Part shown: in pieces, positions 8,279 through 17,057 of the stretch
Position numbering within the stretch: the first letter of the stretch is position 1
How the letters are laid out: each line of letters opens with the position of its first letter
Assembly (NCBI GenBank): GCA_019918135.1
Contig: WBZZ01000121.1
Coordinates: 118,501 to 182,500 of the forward strand
Length of the DNA: 64,000 nucleotides
DNA from: Paulinella micropora
Lineage: Eukaryota > Cercozoa > Imbricatea > Euglyphida > Paulinellidae
Direction of reading: 5' to 3'
The notes under the pieces: generated by a model
What the model was told of the DNA's origin: nothing
The model's input: the letters and a program-made list of their open reading frames with translations, nothing else
Databases searched by the model: none
Position numbers and translations under genes: made by a program

Positions 8279-9397
8279 CTAGACAGAGCCTACTTGGATC
8301 CAGTAAAGCGCCAAAAGCAAGCTCATAGCTAGGTCGTCATTCTGCCCCCCCGGTCCCTTGCCGGTAATGCCGCCCCTTACCTCGGAGAGCTGCTGCAGCT
8401 GCGATTCCAACAGGCGCAACATGTCCAGGCGTGAGGGGCGCCCTGCCCAAGCCAGCCCCTGCGCCAGCGCCAAGCTACCTCGGCGCAGCTGCTCACGCAG
8501 CAGATAAGCGCCAACCACCTGGCACTGCCTCGTCGTGCACAAGCCGTGCTGTGCGCCCTGTTGTTCGGGGTGAGCCAGCGCGGCGGGGTCTCACCACTCG
8601 GACCAGGAGTTCAGGTGAGGAGTCGCGTAGCGCTCCAGCAAGAGCCGCACAAAATGCTGCCCCCCAAAGTTGGACTCCACCCCTACGCAAAAATGAGCGT
8701 CGCGGAGCCCGGGGTGTTCTTGCAGCTGCCGCAAAAACGATGCCATGCCCCCGTCTAGCCCCCCGGGCTCCGCCGCGGCCAGCGAACAGATCCCTACTAA
8801 AAGCCAGTGACCGGCCGCCCGCGGGTGCGCCGTCAGCGCCACGGCCCCGGTCTCAGAACTGCCTCCCCCGGCCGGGTAGATGAAGACGTAGACCAGCGCT
8901 TGCTGCTGCGACTCAAAGGCCTCGCCCGCCGGCCCCAGCGCCGCCGCTGCCGCCTCGCGCGCCGCCGCCAAGCGCTGCAGCGTCGCCTGCGGGGCGTACG
9001 CGCCCGCCTGCGCCTGCTGCCCCAGCACACGCTCCAGTTCCAGCTCCGGGTTCAGCACCGGCGCCAGCAGTCGGGCTATGGAGCCCCTGCCCAGCAAACC
9101 ACCCCCGGCCGAGACGATAGACCCCATCAGCTCTTGTGCGTAGTGCGAATCCGACTTCATAAAGGCCTCGGCTCGCTGCTGCCCCGTGCTGTTCAGCCAG
9201 GCGGGCAACAGTTGCGCATTGTGCTTGCAGTTCCTGGGCTGCACACCCGCTTCGCGGCACTCGTTGCACAGCAGGTCCACGTGGAAGCGCAGGAACATGT
9301 CGCCCACTGGGTCCGCCGGCGGCGAGCCGTGCTCGCCTCCGCCGGCCTCCGCCGCGGGCCGCTGGAACAGACGCGAGTACCAGTTGTCGACCCCGTC
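8279..9397 (-). CDS. Terminase large subunit, nuclease-domain part, unit copy 1 (5'-incomplete)
   Basis: This resembles the C-terminal half of herpesvirus/mirusvirus-type terminase large subunits, the motor that cuts and packages concatemeric DNA. Seen in order: a Cys/His cluster (CNECREAGVQPRNCKH), the linker motif QELMGSIVS, a beta-strand with YPAGGGSSETG where the family has its first catalytic Asp, then HFCVGVESNFGG with the expected acidic residue, and the last exon with QNDDLAMSLLLALYW matching the final Asp motif. The frame breaks at a GTGAGA donor (8594) and resumes at 8528, a predicted 66-nt intron. A second candidate 39-nt, frame-neutral intron spans 8342-8380. The ATPase part is absent: the frame runs into the inverted repeat with no ATG. 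An acceptor TCTGTTCCAG near 9357-9366 could start this exon. In this unit the exon is uninterrupted. Confidence 0.75.
8342..8380 (-). other. Candidate 39-nt intron in the terminase gene
   Basis: A perfect donor GAG|GTAAGG and acceptor GGGCAG enclose 39 nt, a multiple of three with no stop. Splicing would place LSE directly before the NDDLA catalytic motif. Retention would insert 13 Gly-rich residues. Either reading is open. Confidence 0.45.
8529..8594 (-). other. Predicted 66-nt intron in the terminase gene
   Basis: The donor GTGAGA falls within an in-frame TGA. The acceptor ACGAG is the AG that restores frame (phase 2) to the last terminase exon. It is conserved in the other units. The acceptor is weak, so the exact 3' end is uncertain. 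Confidence 0.5.
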
Positions 9398-9949
9398 AAG
9401 AGGGAGAGCAAACCTGATATTTTAGGGACCTGTGGTAGTAATAGAGGGAGAGCAAACCTGCTGTTTTAGGGACCTGTGGTAGTAGCACGGCCGCTAAATT
9501 GTTCATGCCTATCGATAATATTTATTGAAAATTTATTAATACGAAAGCGGACGGACCTGATTCATCTTAATATTTGCATACTAATTGATTATTAAAATAT
9601 ATTCCGATGCTCACTATTTTTAATATTCATAACATGATTCTTATTATATAGAGATACAGCGTTGTTGCAACTGCCGATCTCTGTACTAAGCGGTGGTAGT
9701 AGCACTGAGCTTTGCTTCTAGGAGTAACCGGCAGTATTAATAGCACACGCGTAGACTGCAGGCACGCGAGCAGGTAGGCAGGAGCAGGTAGGCAGAAAGC
9801 AAGCGAGCAAAATATTAATACTAACTGAGTCGTGCAGGCAGGGGCACGCGCAGGAGCCTGCAGTAGCTTTCGTTCTGTTTTCCATATAATCACTGCTCCA
9901 CTCCTGTTGCACTGCAGAAACTCGCTTCTATTTCAGCTCCTATCGCGGG
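9398..9949 (-). repeat. Viral-unit inverted repeat, right copy 1 (IR-R1)
   Basis: Reverse complement of 25-576. It begins AAGAGGGAGAGCAAACC right at the end of the terminase coding sequence and carries the paired about 45-bp sites at its outer end. Confidence 0.9.
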
Positions 9950-11629
9950 CGGTGGGAACAGAAGATATATGGAGACGCTACACCCCTCTCCACCTTGCGC
10001 ACGATGGGTTTGGACCTCTGTAAAACTCTCTCTGCAATGTGGAGAGTGGTTGGCGAGAAAAGAGCAAGAGCGCAACTGCAAAGTGGCATTGACGGCAGTG
10101 CTAGGTTTTTCTAGCTGAAGACTGGGCGGTGGGAACAGAAGATATGTGGAGACGCTACACCCCTCTCCACCTTGCGCACGATGGGTTTAAACCTCAGTAA
10201 AACTCTCTCTGCAATCTGCAGAGTGGTTCGGGAGAAAAGAGCAAGAGCGCAGCTGCCAAGTGGCATTTCTAGTAGCGCTAGCTTTTTCTACCTAGGGACT
10301 GGGCGGTGGGAACAGATTACAAATGTCCAAACTCATGGCGTCCAAGCTGCAGAGGGCTGTGGCGTTTCCATAGATCTTCTCTTTCCACCGCCCAGTCCCT
10401 AGGTAGAAAAAGCTAGCACTAGTAGAAATGCCACTTTGCAGCTGCGCTCTTGCTCTTTTCTCCCCAACCACTCTGCACATTGCACAGAGAGTTTTGCAGA
10501 TGTCCAAACCCATCGTGCGCAAGGTGCCGAGGGGTGTGGCTTCTCCATACACCTTCTCTTCCCACCGCCCAGTCCCTAGGTAGAAAAAGCTAGCACTAGC
10601 GGAAATGCCACTTGGCAGCTGCGCTCTTGCTCTTTTCTTCCCAACCACTCTGCGCATTGCACAGAGAGTTTCACAACGCACTACACTCATCGTGCGCAAG
10701 GTGCCGAGGGGTGTGGCTTCTCCATATATCTTCTCTTCTCACCGCCCAGTCGTTAGCTAGAAAAAGCTAGCACTAGCAAAAATGCCACTTGGCAGCTGCG
10801 CTCTTGCTCTTTTCTCCCCAACCACTCTGCACATTGCACAGAGAGTTTTGCAGCGCACTACACTCGCCGTGCGCAAGGTGCCAAGGGGTGTGGCTTCTCC
10901 ATACATCTTCTCTTCCCACCGCCCAGTCCCTAGGTAGAAAAAGCTAGCACTAGCGGAAATGCCACTTGGCAGCTGCGCTCTTGCTCTTTTCTCGCCAACC
11001 ACTCTGCACTTTGCACAGAGAGTTTCACAGCGGACTACACTCATCGTGCGCAAGGTGCCGAGGGGTGTGGCTTCTCCATATATATTCTCTTCCCACCGCC
11101 CAGTCCCTAGGTAGAAAAAGCTGGCACTAGTAGAAATGCCACTTGGCAGCTGTGTTCTTGCTCTTTTCTCCCGACCCACTCTGCGCATTGCAGAGAGAGT
11201 TTTACAAATGTCCAAACCCATCGTGCGCAAGGTGCAGAGAGGTGTGACTTCTCCATACATCTTCTGTTCCCACCGCCCAGTCCCTAGGTAGAAAAAGCTA
11301 GCGCTACTAGAAATGCCACTTGGCAGCTGCGCTCTTGCTCTTTTCTCCCGAACCACTCTGCAGATTGCAGAGAGAGTTTTACTGAGGTTTAAACCCATCA
11401 TGCGCAAGGTGGAGAGGGGTGTAGCGTCTCCACATATCTTCTGTTCCCACCGCCCAGTCTTCAGCTAGAAAAACCTAGCACTGCCGTCAATGCCACTTTG
11501 CAGTTGCGCTCTTGCTCTTTTCTCGCCAACCACTCTCCACATTGCAGAGAGAGTTTTACAGAGGTCCAAACCCATCGTGCGCAAGGTGGAGAGGGGTGTA
11601 GCGTCTCCATATATCTTCTGTTCCCACCG
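9950..11629. repeat. 177-bp satellite array 1
   Basis: About nine and a half monomers of 177-178 bp, recognised by the recurring GGGCGGTGGGAA and its complement at about 9951, 10128, 10305, 10386, 10564, 10740, 10917, 11095, 11272, 11449 and 11626. The first two monomers run forward. At about 10316 the orientation flips and the rest run in reverse, so the array's ends are inverted copies of each other. 177 is 59 x 3, which creates long apparent ORFs (for example 10757-11407, minus) with a 59-residue period. I treat these as repeat artefacts. Confidence 0.9.
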
Positions 11630-12181
11630 CCCGCGATAGGAGCTGAAATAGAAGCGAGTTTCTGCAGTGCAACAGGAGTGGAGCAGTGATTATATGGAAA
11701 ACAGAACGAAAGCTACTGCAGGCTCCTGCGCGTGCCCCTGCCTGCACGACTCAGTTAGTATTAATATTTTGCTCGCTTGCTTTCTGCCTACCTGCTCCTG
11801 CCTACCTGCTCGCGTGCCTGCAGTCTACGCGTGTGCTATTAATACTGCCGGTTACTCCTAGAAGCAAAGCTCAGTGCTACTACCACCGCTTAGTACAGAG
11901 ATCGGCAGTTGCAACAACGCTGTATCTCTATATAATAAGAATCATGTTATGAATATTAAAAATAGTGAGCATCGGAATATATTTTAATAATCAATTAGTA
12001 TGCAAATATTAAGATGAATCAGGTCCGTCCGCTTTCGTATTAATAAATTTTCAATAAATATTATCGATAGGCATGAACAATTTAGCGGCCGTGCTACTAC
12101 CACAGGTCCCTAAAACAGCAGGTTTGCTCTCCCTCTATTACTACCACAGGTCCCTAAAATATCAGGTTTGCTCTCCCTCTT
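11630..12181 (+). repeat. Viral-unit inverted repeat, left copy 2 (IR-L2)
   Basis: Same sequence and orientation as 25-576, closing the 9398-12181 inverted-repeat/satellite module between units 1 and 2. Confidence 0.9.
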
Positions 12182-13930
12182 GACAGCGTGGCCCGCCTGC
12201 TGGACGCCACTCGCAACCCGTTTGCCAAGGGGATCTTTGACCCGCGTGAGGCGGGCCTCTCGCTGGGGCACTTCCAAGCGGAGCTGGAGATCCCGCCACG
12301 CCCCGATACCAACGAGCTGTTCACCGCCTTTCAGGAGGCGCTAGCCAGGCCGCCGAACGAGCGCCTGCGAGCCGAATGGCTGGCCGGCCGCGCGCCCCGC
12401 ACCGTAGACCTCAAGCTCCCGGCGCGCCTGTGCCGCACCACCAAGACCACGCAGGCGGGGGGGCTCTGCGCCATCCTGCGGCACTACTATATGCACTGGC
12501 TCACAGACGGCGAGGGCGTTCGTTTCTACCCACGCGACTGGGAGCTCGAGCTGCTGGTCCGGCGCACCGTCCCCTTGGCGGCCAGCTCAAGCGCCGCAAC
12601 CAACGACACTGCTGCGGGACCGCCCGACCCCCTGAACTACTGCCCCCAAACCCTCGAGCTCCGGCCCGGCACCGGTGGCACGCAGCAGCGAGGGGTCCGG
12701 CTGGCCTACACCTCCCTCAGCCCTACTACCGTCGGGGCAGGCGGGGGGTGGGAGTCTCCCCTTGCGTGCTGCAGCTCGAGGCCCCGCGGTGTCAGGTCCT
12801 GCACAAGCTCCGCCTGTCCGAGCTGCGCCGTTACCAGACCTACGACCTGGACCTGACCAACTGCCGTGCTATCGCCACCGACGTAAGGGTGCTAATTAAC
12901 TGCAGCGGAGAGGCCCAGTTCGCTGTTCTCTGCCTGCAAGGAACGCTGGACGCCGGCACCGCCTCATTGCCCTCGCTAGAAATTGCGCGGGACAACGCAC
13001 TCACCATCCGCGTCCAGCAGCAGTCCGAGCTAGCCCCGCTCTACCGCCAGCTTGGGGAGACGCTCTCCGGCCTGGCCCTCAGCGGCTCTGACGGCAGCGC
13101 AGGGGTCATAAACCTGGATGACCTCAACGCGGCCGCCGAGGCCTCGCTGGCTGACTACTCGGTTTCAGCGACGATCCAGACTCAGGCCAGACAAGCCCTC
13201 ACTGCGCTGAGCTCGCAGGCGCAGCAACTGGAGGTCAGCATCAACAACAGCGCTGCAGCGCTCGGCCGCCAGTACACGGTCTTAATCGCGGAAGCCAAGC
13301 GCAACGCAGCCGAGCTAAAAACCAACATAAGCACGCGCCAAAACATCTCAAAGGAGTTAGAGGTTATGTATGACCAGGGCGCAGCGCTAAAAAACAGCCT
13401 AAGCGAGGATCTGGAAGATCTGCGCCAATACGGCGCCAACCTCAGCACGCAGATGCTAACGGTGCTGCAAGATCTGCAGAACACTCTAACCCTGCAATAC
13501 TCCTGTCCACCGGGCGTGACGGCCGAGGACCTGTCCACCTTTCTGAATCTGACGACTGATTACTGCTACCGGCCACTGCTACCGGCCACTGCCGCTCACG
13601 AACGACTCCGCGGGCCCGTGCCCTTGTACCCGTGAGAAAGAAACTAAGCTCTTTTTTGGTTTTTGCAGCAGACCCGACGAAGACGGCAGCTGCGAATCGT
13701 GCGCAAACCCGGCAGGCGGGATCTTGGCCGGCCTCTTGATTGGCTCGCTTTGCTGTTTTTTCATGGGCATCATCGGCGGCCTCGCCGCCCTCGTGGTGGC
13801 CCGCCGGGGCGGGGAGGAGAAACTGCCCGATAGACCGATAGGCACCCGTCTGTTCTGGGGGCTCTTCATAGGCCTTAATTTCTTCCTGGGATTGGGTCTT
13901 TTAATTACCATGCTAACCCTAAACCGCTAG
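12182..13930 (+). pseudogene. Membrane glycoprotein-like gene, unit copy 2 (one frameshift)
   Basis: As copy 3, but with six instead of seven G in the run near 12743-12748. This shifts the frame between the N-terminal and central parts. The 37-nt intron lies at 13632-13668 and the membrane exon at 13669-13930. The break is in a homopolymer and could be a sequencing error. Confidence 0.75.
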
Positions 13931-14013
13931 CGCCCAGCCAATACCAACAAAAAAAAGTGTTTTAATAAAAAATCAAGTCTTATACACTGAAAGCACAGCA
14001 CGGTAAAGGCCAA

Positions 14014-14376
14014 TTATGTAAACTTGTGCAGCACGCGACGACGATTTTGGTAGTGCCAGCCTACACGCAAGCTCCTGCGCCTCTTGATCTCCGACATGTC
14101 CAAGAATGACACGTACCGCTGGTGCGGCTCGCTCCAATAGCCACTCGTGTAGTGGATCGCGGGCGGGCCGACCGTTCTAACCACTGACGCCCAAAAGTGC
14201 GGGCTACACTCCAGCACGTTGGACGTATCGAGTAACTCTTGCCACGCAGTGTCGGCCGGAATAAGACCCAACGCCTGCCCGGGCCTGGCAAGCAGCAAAG
14301 GCGCCAACAGGCGCGGCTCAAAGCTAAGCTGGAGGCTCGGCAGGGGCTTGCGGGGTGCAGCGGTCACACTTGTCAT
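14014..14376 (-). CDS. Unknown 120-aa basic protein, unit copy 2
   Basis: Same length and start context as the copy at 2407-2769, with three to four substitutions. Identical to copy 3 as far as I can see. Confidence 0.6.
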   Translation of the reverse strand: MTSVTAAPRKPLPSLQLSFEPRLLAPLLLARPGQALGLIPADTAWQELLDTSNVLECSPHFWASVVRTVGPPAIHYTSGYWSEPHQRYVSFLDMSEIKRRRSLRVGWHYQNRRRVLHKFT

Positions 14377-14610
14377 TTTCGCTTGTAGTCCCGGACAGAA
14401 AAAGAGAGAAAACAGAAAAGGCGGCGCACCAGCAAAACCTTTTCTCTTCCTTCCCCCCCCCCTCCCTCCCCTTCCCCTCCTCCCCTCCTCTTTTCCAGCA
14501 CACACACACACTCCTACCCCCCCCCCCCCCCTTGCCTCCCCACCCTTTCCCTCCCTCCCATCCACTTTCCCTCTTTTTCTTCCCCAGGGCCTAGCAAAAG
14601 AAACTTCAGC

Positions 14611-15708
14611 CTAGGAGATTACCTCGGGTATTCCGTAGTAGACGGCATGAGAATAGTAAGATCTGTCCATTCTGTTCAGGCATGTGTGCCATAAGCAATG
14701 GCGTATGCCTTGGGCTCTACTACCATCAGAGACCTCTTTTACCTCTTTATACAAATCCTTGATGCCTGGCGGTCCGTCTGTCGACTTTGGGTGTTCGTAG
14801 GAACCACTGCGCATAAAACTGGCGGGCAACTTAGGGACAATGTCATTCTCCTTGTACACGCGAGTCCACCTACACCTAAATCTACCTGTTCGGCTTAGCA
14901 TCTGAAGAACGAGTTTGTTGCAAGCACTGTTACCAAACATGGGCGCTCCCAAGCTCACAACTTCGACTTGTGTCTCGGGCAGAAGCTTGGCGGCACAGGC
15001 GCCGACGAGGGCGGCCAGGGCGCCTCCGAGCGACATGCCTATGCACCAGAGACTGTCTAGCTCCTTACTTTCCATGCGTTTAATGAGAAAGCGTAGGGGG
15101 CGCTCCGTTACACAAGAGCCAAGTGCTTTGTAAAAACCCGTGTGGCAGAAAACATTTTCCTTATCCGCCTGCTCTTTCATTTCAGCAACAGCCAAATGTA
15201 TTTGCCGGTAGCACAGGGAGGAGGAGTCCCTTTTCCTGGGCGTCGAGGTGCCTTCAATTCTGTGGCGCCAGCACTGGAGGTCTAAAAAGCAGTTCTGTGT
15301 GGTAAAAGTTGCGCGTAGTGCTAGAACGGCCGCTTTACGGTCTTGGTCGTACCACAGCACCGAGCTTAGTTCCCGCCGTTTGCATTCGTAAGCGCACACC
15401 CGATCCCGTTTGCACTGCTCGGTCTGATCCGATGATGGCGGCAAAGAGTCTAATCGGCACGCCGTGCTGTCGTTCGGGGCACCCAAACTAATACCAATAC
15501 TGCAGTTCCCATGCTCGATCGCTATGTGCAACAGATCCTTGATTTTACTCTCATCCAGCTCTAACCCCGGAGAGGAAAGCCAAGACGAGACCTTGGCACC
15601 GGACTCGTCTTGTATACGAGCAAGACACTGGTACGGGAAACAGGTCAAAAGGCACACCAGCGCACATTTCCTGTACACTTGTAGATCCTCCTTAGAATGG
15701 ACGTCCAT
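14611..15708 (-). CDS. Class 3 lipase, unit copy 2
   Basis: 365 aa with the same Ser226-Asp289-His354 triad as unit 1. I noticed one substitution (Arg to Cys near residue 140). In this unit the upstream frame is accidentally open further because of a different C-run length, which argues that the extra N-terminal residues are not coding. Confidence 0.85.
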   Translation of the reverse strand: MDVHSKEDLQVYRKCALVCLLTCFPYQCLARIQDESGAKVSSWLSSPGLELDESKIKDLLHIAIEHGNCSIGISLGAPNDSTACRLDSLPPSSDQTEQCKRDRVCAYECKRRELSSVLWYDQDRKAAVLALRATFTTQNCFLDLQCWRHRIEGTSTPRKRDSSSLCYRQIHLAVAEMKEQADKENVFCHTGFYKALGSCVTERPLRFLIKRMESKELDSLWCIGMSLGGALAALVGACAAKLLPETQVEVVSLGAPMFGNSACNKLVLQMLSRTGRFRCRWTRVYKENDIVPKLPASFMRSGSYEHPKSTDGPPGIKDLYKEVKEVSDGSRAQGIRHCLWHTCLNRMDRSYYSHAVYYGIPEVIS

Positions 15709-15918
15709 TTTTCTTTGCAAGAAAAGAAGAGGAAAAACAAGAGACATAAAAGACGGAGGGAAGGTGGGGAGGGAGGGGGAGCTTCCCCCCCCCCCTCCCG
15801 GGGGGAAAGGAAGAGGATTTCTGTTCCCTTTCTTCCTCCTTTTTGGTCTTACCATGAGAAGCCTCAAAGGGGGTGGGGGGGGAGGGAAGGGAAAGAGGAA
15901 GAACTTTCTGTCGTCCAA

Positions 15919-16949
15919 ATGCCCCCCGTGCTGCTACTAATACTAACGCTGTCAATAAGTAAAGGGCAAAATGCCTGTCCCCCCAACGCGGTCCAGACTC
16001 CGGCGGGCGGGGCGCAGGCACGAAGCTGTGTTTGCAAGCCAGGTTACTTTGACGTAAATCCCCCCGCCTCCTCCGAGCCGCTGTGCCTTACTTGTCGGAA
16101 CCTAAACGGACTCGATGACCCAACTTGCAACAACAAGGGCATCTGCGGAATGTCGTCGTCCCTGGCCGGACCGGTTTGCGTGTGCGGAGATGGCTATGCC
16201 GGCCCCGCGTGTGACGTAGCGCGGAGCATGCTCTATGTCTGCGGGCTCCGTACGGTGCAGTGCACGCTAGGAACCAGCTGGGTAGACGCGATCGTGTCGC
16301 AAACCGACTCTCAGTCTACACTCGACCCCGCCATGCACTGGGCCTGCTTGTCGCTGCCCGATAAGTTCCCGATGCCCCCGCTATGCCGCGCCTGGATATC
16401 CCGCGGGCCTACTTGTACGACCCTGAAAACGGAGGTTACATTTCGCCCGCCGATTTCTGTTTTGTCTTGGCGTTGGTCTCCGAGTGGAGTGTTATGCCCG
16501 AGCTCGTCCCCGACGGGGCCAGCACGCTGCCGTTCCAACCCACGCGCTGGCTGATTGCGGGGCTGACGGGGGCCGGCGCAGCGCCGTCGGAGCGCCTTCC
16601 AGGCTTTCTGGCGCCGGAAGTTTTCTGCCCCTGGCCCTACAACAACAACGTCCAGCGCGATGGGCTAGACTCCCTGCTGGAGGTACAGTCGCCCTGGCGC
16701 GGCTATTCGTGCGGCGAGCCGGAGCCCGAGCTAGCCCTACGCTTCACCATGGAAGGCCGGGAAATCACGTGCTGGCCGCTGTGGATTAACAAGGTCTTGC
16801 GCAATCAGCCGGACACGCTGTTCCAGTACAGGTGCAAGGCGGGCAACGGCCGGCTGGGAGACACGTTCCAGCTAGACTGTCTGGTACAAATTGCACCAGC
16901 GGCGACCGCCGCCATAACCGCCTCCGAACTCCTAACACAATGCGCCTGA
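15919..16949 (+). CDS. Secreted EGF-like protein with a conserved frame switch, unit copy 2
   Basis: The ATG at 15919 opens a signal peptide (MPPVLLLILTLSISKG), followed by a Cys-rich EGF-like region (CVCKPGYFD, then about 25 residues on CNNKGICG and CVCGDGYAGPACD), typical of secreted or surface adhesion proteins. The frame continues past residue 150. The better-looking downstream frame (YLYDPENGGYIS, then Trp/Cys-containing sequence to the TGA at 16947-16949) is in the -1 frame. The switch point is the run of five C at 16374-16378, identical in all three units. It could be programmed -1 slippage, an ancestral inactivating indel or a systematic homopolymer error; no convincing intron joins the frames. 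No membrane anchor is seen. It diverges from the lipase. Confidence 0.6.
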
Positions 16950-17057
16950 GCTTAGTTTAGCTGGGTAGTATTACTTATTATTAAAATTGACGAATAGAAA
17001 CCACCATATAACCCCGCCGCTCTTTTTTTTCCTTGGTGCGTGTTCTTGTGTTTTTAA

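Noticed and set aside
10757-11407. 216-aa ORF with a 59-aa repeat (minus strand) in the 177-bp array, and similar ones in the other arrays
   Set aside because: It follows from the 177 = 3 x 59 period and stops at array irregularities. I kept it as a repeat property (see findings), not a gene.
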